64,000 nucleotides of DNA from Cryptomeria japonica (taxonomy: Eukaryota > Streptophyta > Pinopsida > Cupressales > Cupressaceae). Of the stretch, positions 37,006-47,822 are shown piece by piece (positions within the stretch are counted from its first letter, which is position 1; every line of letters starts with the position of its first letter). Made by a program: the position numbers and the translations under genes. Where the stretch lies: assembly GCF_030272615.1 (NCBI RefSeq), contig NC_081407.1, positions 146,135,744 through 146,199,743 of the forward strand, read 5' to 3'. Under the pieces are notes generated by a model. The model ran no database searches. It was not told the DNA's origin and was given only the letters and a program-made list of their open reading frames with translations.

Positions 37006-37399
37006 TTGATGGAAACATATAGATGTGAAAAATAATCAATGCAAAGAAAGAATATATCTCCAACAAACTCCCCCTAAGATCAGGCAGATAAAGCAATTTT
37101 TCACATGCTTCTCTCCCCCCTTTGACATTAATGAAAAGGTCCTCAAAATAGAAAACTAAACTCTCCCCTTTTGACAAAAAAATCATGATTCTCTCCCCCT
37201 TAAACATATAACCAACCATACATAGACTACTCCACCAGAGGAGCAACATAGACTCATCAATCTGGACAAAAGGATAATACTATGAAGTCCACTGGATTGA
37301 TGCAATTCAATGCATATAGTTCTCATTAGGAGGGGAAGATACCCCTAACTTGTCTCTCAAATAGACAAATGTGTCTGTAGGCAAAGACTTACTGAAAAT

Positions 37400-37877
37400 A
37401 TCAGCAATTTTTTTCTTTATAGACACATACTCTAACTTCACTTCCTCTTAATTGACTTTTTCTCCCAAGAAATGATACTTGATTGATACATGTTTAGTCT
37501 TTGAATTTTACATTGGGTTCTTTGACAAATTAATAGCACTATAATTATCACAATATATAATAGTAGGCTCATCATAAATAACTCCGATATCCTTCAACAT
37601 TTGTTTCATCCAAACTACCTGAGTGCAATTACTAGCAGCAACATTGTACTCAGCTATAGCAGTAGATAGGGACATTGAATCTTGTTTCTTTCTTGCCCAT
37701 GAAACCAATTTCTTACCCAAAAATAATGCACCAACGGAGGTACTCTTCTAATAATCAATTTCACCAGCCCAATCAACATCTGTGTAAGAGCATAACATGA
37801 AGTCATCCTTCCTTGGATACCCCAATTCACTCGAACCAATGAGCTCAATTTTGGCATGCACATTTTTGTAACTGTCA
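37400..37877 (-). pseudogene. copia 2 RNase H
   Basis: Minus strand: ELGYPRKDDFMLCSYTDVDWAG, written from separate short matches (YPRKDDF and YTDVDWAG), then KSTSVGALFLGKKLVSWARK, then DSMSLSTAIAEYNVAAS, then IIYCDNYSAINLSKNP, then SKTKHVSIKYHFLGEKV and ADIFSKSLP. The catalytic Asp of TDVDWAG, the Glu of AIAEY and the Asp of YCDN are kept. The stop after SKNPM is TAA, and a TAG lies before KSTS. Upstream it breaks off at about 37877, exactly where the DNA transposon begins. Confidence 0.9.
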
Positions 37878-37889
37878 TGTTCGAGCGAA
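37878..37889 (+). repeat. Left terminal inverted repeat
   Basis: TGTTCGAGCGAA, followed by CCCAACAATTTTTAACTG. The reverse complement occurs at 47980-47991. GTTCGAGCGAAC is itself close to palindromic, so the match alone is modest evidence. Confidence 0.6.
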
Positions 37890-38093
37890 CCCAACAATTT
37901 TTAACTGTCAGCTTTCGTTCCAACTCTGGCCGACGCATTTTTTTATTTTTTTCATTTGTGGAATCGTATAAATGTCCATAATTTTTTTTCATTTTTTATC
38001 ACCCAAATGATTAAAATAATTTGCATTTTTGGATGAGAGAAGACATTTGAAAATTATTTTGAAGGCAATAATTTGAAGGTTTTTTGTAAAAGC

Positions 38094-41000
38094 ATGGGGA
38101 ACAAGAAGAGAAGGCAAAATAAGACTTCAAGGAATTATTCTCTCGAAACGAAAGAAAGATATCGAGAACAAAGAAGACAAAGATATCATGATGCAAGTAT
38201 GTATTTTTAATTTTATTTCTATTTAATTTAATATGTATTACGTATCAATTATTAGAATTCAATATTTTTTATCTAATATTTTTAATAGGATTAAAAATAA
38301 TTTTGTTTTAATTGGAAAGCATAATTAATTTGAGATAATAAATGTGTATTTGCAAATTTCAAATTCCATCAACTTGCTTGTTGTGTAATTGCATTTTTCT
38401 CCTATATAATTAAGTTCATTTATAATAGATAAGACCTATTAAGTCATAAAATTAATAAGACCTATTATGTCATAATTTCTAGGTTCTAAATTATATATAT
38501 TGAATATTTAATGTACATGTACAAGTAATTTCATGTGATAGGTCCTTTAATATCACATAATATATCTGTCTTAAGGGTAGTTAAGTATATTAATTGTGAA
38601 ATGTTTTTTCAAATGTGGTCATATTGATTTTAATAATAAGGCCTATTAGGACTATTACATTGATTATAGGTCTTAAATGTGACATAAATTTATAACCTAT
38701 TAAACATGTTGAATAATTTAGGTGAACTATTTATATTCAACTTCACGTACATGCAAAAACATTTCAGATTAGGAGGTCTATTATGCAATAATAGGTCTTA
38801 AATATACACACATGTGACAAATTATAGTCCACTTACATTATGATCCATAACAAATTAATATAAGGTCACCTAAGTTATCGTATGCATGCATCAAAATATT
38901 TGTACTTTTAATTTTCAAAATTGGAATTTCTAATTTATCAAAATTTTATTTTATGTGTTAAATTAGTGCTCAAAATTAGAGATTGAACTTTAATCCTAAC
39001 CTGAGATCAAATTGAACTTTAAACCTAAACAAGTAATTTAATTAGAGTTATAACAATAAGGTCCTGAAAGTAATTAAATTTAATAAACCAAATTGAATGG
39101 GCTAATTTTAACATGTAAAGCTTTAAGCCAAATTCACCCCTATTCTTAATCCTAATTGAATAATCTCTGATTAATTCAAGAACCTTACACAAGCTCTTAA
39201 ATTATGTGCAGAACGGGCAAATAAACCTATTGAAGAACACAATATAGTTGATGAACATAGGGAGGAGATTGTCCAAGTTGAACCAATGGAGAACTTTGAA
39301 GGAGAGGGGTCAGGCTCCTTACCTCCTACCACTGATATGGATGAGCATATTGTGGATCTAGCTAAACAGGTGAAGAGAAATATTTCTTATAAAAATTTAG
39401 ATCATTTACTTCAAATGGATGTGGATGAGTTGAAACGTCTCAGTGAAGAACCTAGACATACTAAAAGGAGGTCAATGAATAAAAGTGGAAAAGAAATAAT
39501 GTCGCATTTCAACAATCTTGATACTACACTAGAAAAAGCTCAATTGTTATCAATTGTACTTACTCATAAAGACTTAATAGATCCAATGAAATTGTTGGGT
39601 ATAGATACAACAAGTCAAAAGAGGAAATCTTCTCAGCTACAAAAATCTATTGTTGATAATGTTAAGAAAGGTTTGGTGAACATTGGTAAAAAATCTCGAA
39701 AACTAGATAAGACCATTTCAAGAAGAGTGATGTTGACATCTTTAGTAAATGAAAGATTGCCTCAAAAAAGACAAATCTCTTCACTGTCATCTGAGTTTGG
39801 TTTTAGTAGAAGGACAATATCTAAATATGTTAAAAGGAGAAAGATTTTGGATGATACTACCTCAGAAGGGAATTGGGCAATTATGTGTAGAGCTCCTCGT
39901 TCTGATAGAATTGAAGATGTTGTTGGGAACTTTGTGACAAGTTTTTGGAATGGTAATACTCACCCTTCATCAAATAGTAGAGATGTTATCAAGCAAAGGA
40001 TTGGTCCTGATCGTTATGATCTCCATGTAAAACATTGGATAGACACAACAAAACATGAATTGTATGTATTGTTTACTAAAGCAAACCCTCATATAAAGAT
40101 TGGACAAACCATGTTTGAATGGTTAAGGCCATATTATGTGAAGTTAAACAAAGTTTTCGAAACTTGTTGTCATTATCACATCGAATTTGACTTGTACTAT
40201 CAGGTGTTTCGAAAGATGAGAGAAGATAATGATGGTTATGAAAATGCTCCTCTTAAAAAAACAAGTCAATTCATAGCATCCATCTTATGTGATAAATCAG
40301 ATGATAATGCAACCGGTCAAATAAATTGCATAAGAGGAATTTGTGAAACATGCGGGGACTTGGCTAAATTGCCTTTGAGAGATGAAGATACTGACATGAG
40401 GAAGATGGTAAATTGCAAGAGTTACAAGTACAAAAAATTTGAAACAAAATTTGGAAAGGAATCTACAAGACTAGATTGTGTAGAAGAGGAAATACCTATT
40501 GGAACATTTATGGCAAATTTTCGTAAGTTGATAAAACCATACATATGCCATGGTTTTTTTGCCAAGTGGCAAGCAAAACAATTTAAAAGATTAAGAGACA
40601 CTTTCCCACTTGGAACTATTCTATCTGTAGTTGACTTCGCAGAGAATTACTCTTTTGCACATCAAAAAGAGATTCAATCAGAGTATTACTTTTCAAAGCA
40701 AATCACTATTTTCATGCATATGTGTTATCGACATGCATAGATGAATTTGGATGGTGTTGATAGTACATTTGAAAATCATGTAATTAAGAAAGAGTACTAC
40801 TTCTATATCAGTGATGATAAGGAGCATGACACACTTTTTGTACAACATTGCTTTAAGAAGTTTTTTGAATATTTGAAAGATAGAGGCATAACAATAGTTA
40901 AACATTTTGTTTGGTCTAATGGATGTGCGACACAATTCAAATCTTTGAGGCCATTTTATACACTAGTAGATATCATCGAAATGACAAAATACCACATGTT

Positions 41001-42146
41001 TGGAGTTTTTTTGAGAGTGGTCATGGAAAGGGTGAACATGATGGTGTAGGAGCTTGTATCAAACGTGCTCTAAGAAAGCATCAAATAAAGTACACAGGAG
41101 AATGTATAGAAAATGCACATGATGTTGTTGAATGGTGTAAGAAACACTTTGAGCAACCTAATTATCCTAGGGAATCATCATCGAGAACATATAAGCCCAT
41201 TCCACATAGAGTGTTTTGGGAGATAACCGGTACGTGTTCTCTTTTAGTATTTTATTTAATTTTTTTTAATTTAACAACTTGATCTACATGTACATTCTTG
41301 TACACATGTACATTTTGTAGATGTGGATAGAAAATCAATGCACGGATGCAAGAGTGTGGAGAGGACAAGATCTTTTCATTGTGTCATGAGTATAGATAAT
41401 CGCCCATGGACATTATACACTAGGGATTATTCATGTTTTTGTTATGAATGCATTTTCGAAAACTATGTTGATTGCAAGAACCAAGAGCTTGGATATGTTA
41501 GTGAATGGAAAATGGTGCCACTAGATGTTTCTGACACATACAAGGATTCAAATGAGGATGAAAACTTTGAAGACATTCCTTTGATTTCTGGTGATTACGA
41601 TCATATTTCAGGATTGATTAAAAAAGGTACATACATGACGTACACATGTAAACATTTCCTTAAAAATGACATATAACTTAGAATTTATTTAACTTGTGTC
41701 AAATTGCAGGAGATATTTTTGCAGTCATAGCAGAAGATGGAAATATAGAAGGTGTTAGTTATTATTTATTGTGTTGCACAGAAGAGAGAAAGAAGTTATC
41801 AAAATCTGAGATGAGTGATGGAATGTCATTTCCCACAGGTTTGAGTTCTGATTTGAATATGTACATGTACAAATCGCTTATGTGAAATTTTTTAATTTCT
41901 CACGTTTCTTATATACATGTACATGCAGGATCAGTTGTAGTGCAAGGGACATATTTCAAACAAGTTAAAATTGTTCAACATGGGATTCATTTCACTAAAT
42001 ACCAAATTGACAACAAGGTATATCAGTATAGTCACTTGGTCATTGTTGTTGGCCTAATTCTTCAAACAGTTCCACATCGAGGGAGGTCTCAAAAGTGGAG
42101 ACTAGATAGTGAAGATCATGACAAAATATTAAGTGTTATTGAATAG
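38094..42146 (+). pseudogene. Five-exon DDE-like transposase gene, near-intact
   Basis: Exons 38094-38196, 39212-41229, 41321-41626, 41710-41838 and 41929-42146. All introns are GT-AG and phase 1, and the join gives about 924 codons. Exon 1 is Lys/Arg rich (MGNKKRRQNKTSRN). Exon 2 has a long helical part, then CCHYHIEFDLYY and CIRGICETCGDL (possible zinc site), then LSVVDFAENY (Asp at 40633), EIQSEYY, FYISDD, HFVWSNGCATQFK, GHGKGEHDGVGA (Asp at 41040) and AHDVVEWCKKHF. Exon 3 has CFCYECIFENYVDC. The motif series suggests an RNase H-fold (DDE) transposase; that is inference. Two lesions: TAG at 40738 and a one-base deletion near 40955-40975, shown by alignment with the copy at 63 kb. The second acidic position is Asn (WSN); the other copy has WSD. 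Similar motifs occur, as I recall, in uncharacterised animal proteins. Confidence 0.8.
38197..39211 (+). other. Intron 1 of the transposase gene, with repeated AGGTCTTAA-like boxes
   Basis: Donor GTATGT after ATGCAA, acceptor TTATGTGCAG, 1015 bases, phase 1. It contains several AAGACCTATTA, TAGGTCCTTTAA and ATAGGTCTTAAATGTGACA boxes on both strands. They resemble diverged versions of the TAAGGGGTCATATGTGAC boxes of the right-hand array. Confidence 0.6.
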
Positions 42147-42559
42147 CATTGTGAACCACTTGATGTGGTATGAACTATATATACATTTAGTAATCCACAT
42201 GAATTGAATTTTAATGTAAGTTCAAGATAAACTCTAGATCTCAAGTAACTTGTTTTGAAACTAAAGGATAAATATTTTTTAAGTTTATTTATACATTATA
42301 TCAAATTAGGATGTATTTAAATGTGCATGTTTAATTGTATGTAATTGTATTTGTATTTAATTAAAAAATGCATATTTAAATTAGAATGTAATATGTACAT
42401 TTGTAAAATTGATATTTAATATGGAATAAGGACATGTACATGTTGTGAACTATTTAACTACAATATACATACCTAGAAGCTCACATACCTACAATATACA
42501 TACCTATGTAATATACATGTACTGGATGTGAACTATTCAATACATGACCTATTAAGTTT

Positions 42560-43030
42560 AGTTTGTTCATTTCATACATACTCTTTTGTTTGAAAATCAA
42601 ACATGTATTTAAATCTAATCTAATCAAACATGTATAAATCTAATATAATCAAACATGTATAATCTGATCAAACACAAACTAGGTATAAAGTATAATCTAG
42701 AGTCTAAACAAGTCGTTGTACATGCATGAAATATACAATCTAATCAAACATGTATTTAAATCTAATTTAATCAAACATCATGTACATAAATCTAGAATAT
42801 AATCAAACATGTATAAATCTAATATAATCAAACATGTATAAAACTTATAAACTATAATCTAGAGTCTAAACTCCATGTATAAAGTATAAAGTATAATCTA
42901 GAGTCAAACACAAACTAGGTATAAAGTATAATCTAGAGCCTAAACTCCATTTATAAAGTATAAAGTATAATCTAGAGTCAAACACAAACTAGGTATAAAG
43001 TATAATCTAGAGTCTACACTCCATGTACGT
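42560..43030. repeat. Tandem repeats between the convergent genes
   Basis: 42590-42850 repeats (AATC)AAACATGTATAAATCTAAT-like units. 42871-42944 and 42945-43018 are two 74-bp copies (CTCCATGTATAAAGTATAA...) differing at about three sites. No coding frame. This lies between the 3' ends of the two transposon genes. Confidence 0.85.
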
Positions 43031-43099
43031 GCCTGAATATATATAATATGAAAGTATATAAAAAGATAAATGTAAATGAGCTATAAAGTCTAGAGCAAA

Positions 43100-45059
43100 T
43101 CAACAGGGATCATGTCGGCTACGAACTGAGCGACCATCTGAGGGGGAGTCCTGCAAAAGTAGAATTTATTTAAATATTAAATATAATATATCTATCTCTC
43201 TAGACGTGCAAGTACATCAAATATATGTACCAAAAACCATAACTAACCTATACACTAACAGCATCTAAAGAATCTCTCCTAAATAGATGCTCAAAGCTCA
43301 AGGAAGGAGTGACATGAGCTAACTATCAATTTAAGGATTAGTCCACAATCAATTTAAATGATCTACAAATTAAAACTTAGAACTCTAGATTATTTATTAA
43401 ACATGAGATCTATATATATAGATTTATCAGGTACAAATTTGCAATGTATGTATACATATCTTCTAAAATTTTAAACGCACATGTACATGTACATACCTAT
43501 GTATCACCTAGAGTAGGCTGTATAGTCTGATCCTATCTTGTGATCATATCAACAACATCACTCATGCCTGCATATCTCTCTCTACCTGTACGTATCACTG
43601 AGGAGTGCAAGGGGCTAACTAGATGAGTGGGCATCATGGATGAAGTGTCTGACTATAGTAGCATGTCCATAAATCTAGTATGGCTCAAATCTCTCAGCTG
43701 ATCCTCAAATGAATCCAAACCCTCATCTGTGATATGTACCTGATCAACTCGTATCTCCTCCTCAAATGAATCCAATCGGCCCTCATCTGTGATATGGAGC
43801 TGATCAGCTCATAGCTCCTCCTCTACAGCAACAGAGTGATCTGTAGGTGGGTCAGTGCCTGGAGCATGTGTAGAGTGATGAGAATTTTGTGACTGCCTTG
43901 GGGTATGCATCGATGCTGCTATAGCCTGACCATCTCTGAGAATCTCCTCTCTAACATCACCCAATGGTATCCCAAGTCGAGATGAAATAAAACTATAAGC
44001 ATGTAGTAGGTCCTCAGCTAAATACTGTGACATTTGTACATGTCTACTACCTCCGACTATAGCTGCTACCTCATCTGGGGAGGGGATGCCAGCAGAAATA
44101 TACTGATCATCTGAATCTGAAGCCCCCCCATGACTAGAAGATGCATGATCTATGGATGATTGCGAACGTGGTCAACTCATCATATATCTGCCCACCCTGT
44201 CAGAAGATATGGTGGCTGCTGCTGATGCAATCTGTCCAATCCTATCAATTGCTTCTCTCTAAGAAGCAATCACAACGTGATCCGCTATGGGTGCCATGGC
44301 TGGGACTACTGCAGGAAGTCTCTGGCCAACAAGGTCCCTGTGTCTAGGTGGAGCTCTATCATGCCTACGATATGCATCTCTATCAGTAATCCTACCCCTC
44401 CCCTGTCCATAATATCCCAGAATATCAAGGTAGTTTCGTTTCATCTGATAATGAACCTCAGCAAATACCTACTGTGCAAAGTATAATGGAATCTGGTCAT
44501 TATTAGGATAACGACCATGGGCTGCTAAGAATCGTGGGTAAATCAGTGATGCAACCTGTGGGTCGATACATCTGGTAACCTGATAGCCCCTCACCTTACT
44601 CTTCTCCTGATATTGTGGGAAGCATCTCTCCTTGATGGTCTCTTTCGAGACCACCCCCACCACATCAGCAAAAGAATGAGGACCCCTCACCTCACTCCTC
44701 AACTGTCTATATATATCCTCTATAACCTCAGGTGAGAATGAGGTATGAGATACTAAGCGGTCCCTCAATGTCCGCAAACTGTCAAAAATGGACGTGCACG
44801 TACTCTTGTACACGCCACCAGTATGAGGGTCATCTAGTATGGCCCTCAACCTATGCAACTCCTGATCACTGTAATGAAAAATAGTAGCAATGTCGGGCAA
44901 GGGGGGATCCTGCTGTGGAGGATCCTATTGTGGTGGCTCCTGATGTGGAGCCTGCGCAGGTGGATCCTGATGTGGAGCCTGTGCAGGTGGAATTTGATCA
45001 GGAGCCTACAAAGGTGGATCCTAATCAGGAGCCTATGAAGGTATATCCTGGGATGCCAT
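43100..45059 (-). pseudogene. Second transposon gene, frame kept but with 11 TAG/TGA stops
   Basis: From ATG at 45059 (MASQDIP) the frame runs without any indel to 43497, about 520 codons. Eleven stops lie in it: nine TAG, two TGA, no TAA. Residues 8-43 are four 9-residue Pro/Gln units (xQAPHQDPP). A central domain follows: FHYSDQELHRLRAILDDP, CTSIFDSLRTLRDRLVSH, CFPQYQEKSKVRGYQVTRCI, YPRFLAAHGRYPNNDQIP, then a Ser/Asp-rich tail. The last TAG before GTATGT would be CAG|GTATGT, a perfect splice donor. An acceptor TTTTGCAG at 43151 then leads to a short last exon ending at 43100. Function unknown; a DNA-binding or accessory protein for the convergent transposase is a guess. Confidence 0.65.
44931..45038 (-). 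repeat. 27-bp coding repeat, four units
   Basis: Nine-codon units xxx-CAG-GCT-CCx-xAT-CAG-GAT-CCA-CCT. In the first two units three CAG positions read TAG and one reads CAA, while the third and fourth keep CAG. This is direct internal evidence that the stops arose by C-to-T change. Confidence 0.9.
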
Positions 45060-45094
45060 CTATCTAGGTACATGTCATAAAGTTAAAATAAATA

Positions 45095-45290
45095 CGTAAG
45101 TAGAGAGAGAGAGAGATCATTTTCATGAGAGAGAGAGAGATTATATACATATAAATCTTCATGAGAGAGAGATCATTTTCATTTTCAAAAAATACATGTA
45201 AAAATTTCAAATATTTCAGTGAGAGAGAGAGAACATATATTTCAAATCTAGAGATAACATATATTTTAGAGAGATAGAGAGATCTAACAC
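45095..45290. repeat. GA-rich microsatellite blocks
   Basis: Several GAGAGAGAGA runs separated by ATCATTTTCATGA and similar pieces, just upstream of the second gene's start. They might form its leader or promoter region. Confidence 0.85.
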
Positions 45291-45309
45291 ATGTACATAT
45301 TTAAATCTT

Positions 45310-47190
45310 TGACATACACATGACCCCTTAGGACACTATATGATCCTAAGGCGAATGTCATATGTATAGTAGGATGTTATAAGGGGTCAAATGTGACCTA
45401 CTAAGGGGTCACGCATGTGTTAATGCATGTTGACCCCTTAGGACCACATACGACCCCTTAAGATACTATGTGATGGACTAAGGGGTATGTCGTTCACACT
45501 AGAATTTTATAAGGGGTCATATGTGGTTCTAACCACATATGACCCCTTAGGACACTATATGATCCTAAAGGGAATATCATATGTACAGTAGGATGTTATA
45601 AGGAGTCATATGTGACCTACTAAGGGGTCACGCATGTGTTAATGCATGCGTGACCCCTTAGGACAACATACAACCCCTTAAGACACTATGTGATGGACTA
45701 AGGGGTATGTCGTTCACACTAGGATTCTATAAGGGGTCATATGTGGTTCTAACCACATATGACCCCTTAGGACACTATATGATCCTAAGGGGAATGTCAT
45801 ATGTACAGTAGGATGTTATAAGGGGTCATATGTGACCTACTAAGGGGTCACACATGTGTTAATGCATGTGTGACCCCTTAGGACAACATACGACCCCTTA
45901 GGACAACATACGACCCCTTAAGACAACATACGACCCCTTAAGACACTATGTGATGGACTAAGGGGTATGTCATTCACACTAGGATTCTATAAGGGGTCAT
46001 ATACGGTTCTAAGGGGTCATGCATATGTTATAACACATGCATGACCCCTCAGGACCACATATGACCCCTTATGACACTATGTGATCCTAAGGGGAATGTC
46101 ATATGTACAATAGGATGTTATAAGGGGTCATATGTGACCTACTAAGGGGTCACGTATGTGTTAATGCATGCGTGAGCCCTTAGGACCACATATTCAACCC
46201 CTCTGGACACATAGGAAATGTCATATGTACAGTAGGATGTTATGAGGGGTCATATTGACCTACTAAGGGGTCACACATGTGTCAATGTATGCGTGACCCC
46301 TTAGGACCACATACGACCCCTTAAGACACTATGTGATGAACTAAGGGGTATGTCGTTCACACTAGGATTTTATAAGGTGTCATATGTGGTTCTAACCACA
46401 TATGACCCCTTAGGACACTATATGATCCTAAGGGGAATGTCATATGTATAGTAGGATGTTATAAGGGGTCATATGTGACCTACTAAGGGGTCACACATGT
46501 GTTAATGCATGTGTGACCCCTTAGGACAACATACGACTCCTTAAGACACTATGTGATGGACTAAGGGGTATGTCGTTCACACTAGGATTTTATAAGGGGT
46601 CATATGTGGTTCTAAGGGGTCATGCATATGTTATAACACATGCATGACCCCTCAGGACCACATATGACCCCTTATGACACTATGTGATCCTAAGGGGATT
46701 GTCATATGTATAGTAGGATGTTATAAGGGGTCCTATGTGACCTACTAAGGGGTCACGCATGTGTTAATGCATGCGTGACCCCTTAGGACCACATACGACC
46801 CCTTAAGACGCTATGTGATGGACTAAGGGGTATGTCATTCACACTAGGATTTTATAAAGGGTCATATGCGGTTGTAATGGGTCATGCATGTGTTAAGACA
46901 CTATTTGATGGACTAAGGGGTATGTTGTTCACACTATAATTTTATAAGGGGTCATATGCGGTTCTAAGGGGTCACGCATGTGTTATAACACATGTGTGAC
47001 CCCTTAGAACCATGTATGACCCCTTAGAACACTAGATGTGATCCTAAAGGGAATGTCATACATGTACACTACTATGTTATATGTGATCCTCTATGACCTC
47101 CTAAGGGAACGTATAGTGTCATATGTGGTCTTAAGGGGTCATGTTGTGCATGTAATAGGATGTGAAAATGGGTCACATTGTAGAGGAAAT
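45310..47190. repeat. Array of TAAGGGGTC / GACCCCTTA hairpin repeats
   Basis: About 1.9 kb of higher-order repeats, first recurring at roughly 220 bases (45540, 45760), later at 260-340. Each unit mixes boxes such as GACCCCTTAGGACACTATAT, GGATGTTATAAGGGGTCATA, ATGTGATGGACTAAGGGGTA and GTCGTTCACACTAGGATTTT. Many boxes pair as hairpins: 45510-45549 has 19-bp arms with a 2-base loop (TAAGGGGTCATATGTGGTT and its complement), and 45637-45662 belongs to a second kind (TAAGGGGTCACGCATG arms). There are no frames. Position next to one end of the transposon suggests subterminal transposase-binding repeats; this is inference. Confidence 0.88.
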
Positions 47191-47199
47191 TTATTTTGT

Positions 47200-47820
47200 C
47201 TAATTTGTTTAGATTTGTTATCTAAATTTTCTAATGTTTATTTAAATTAATTTTTCTAACGTTTTTCTTTTTTGGCTAATGTTTTTCTAAGTTCTGATTT
47301 ACTACAGGTTAGTTTTCTATATTTTTCATAACAATTTTTTAAAATGTTGAAAAAAATATACATCTATACAATTATGTAATTTTAAAAAAAAATTGACACA
47401 TTTCAATCAAAACATTAAATTATCAAACATTTTTCTAAAATAATGAAAAACAATAAATTATCAAACATTTTTCTAAAATAATGAAAAACAATAAATTATC
47501 AAACATTTTTTTTAAATGTTGAAAAACAATAACTATATACAATTATTTAATTAAAAAAATAAATTAACAAACAAATTATTTACAAATTTAATAAAAAAAG
47601 ACATTATTAAACCAAACAAAGGGTTAATTTGGGCACCTGATATAACAAAAGTCAAAAACTGAAATAGGAAAGATGCTAATTGCTGCAGACAAAGCTCGGT
47701 GACGTGATGCTGACGACTGGTTCGATCCAACCCCCACCAGACAGAAAAAGTCAAATTTGATAATGATCTTTTAACTGTCACTTTTGATATTTATAAATTT
47801 AAAAAAAAAACCCTAACCGT
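47200..47820. other. AT-rich subterminal region with 38-bp triplicate
   Basis: A 38-bp unit (AAATTATCAAACATTTTTCT...) occurs at 47417, 47455 and, diverged, 47493. Otherwise non-coding. A short GC-richer part at 47690-47750 has no recognised content. Confidence 0.7.
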
Positions 47821-47822
47821 AA

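Noticed and set aside
36914-37249. 111-codon minus-strand frame at the PPT region of copia 2
   Set aside because: It spans the end of pol spacer, the polypurine tracts and LTR start, where no protein is expected. Composition looks like chance.
41230-41928. The gaps between exons 2-5 as frameshifts or separate genes
   Set aside because: Each gap is bounded by GT and AG, keeps phase 1 and contains stop codons, and one is at the same place in the second copy; introns explain them better.
43497-45059. Stop-codon reassignment or programmed readthrough in the second transposon gene
   Set aside because: Eleven stops in one gene, with CAG kept at paralogous repeat positions, fits C-to-T decay far better. 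Neighbouring intact RING gene uses the standard code.
44846-45073. Frames of His/Arg/Leu repeats on both strands (44846-45073 and 44853-45038)
   Set aside because: They are other-frame readings of the 27-bp Pro/Gln coding repeat.
45310-47190. CRISPR-like array
   Set aside because: Repeats are composite, of unequal spacing, palindromic and without unique spacers of constant length, and the genome is eukaryotic.
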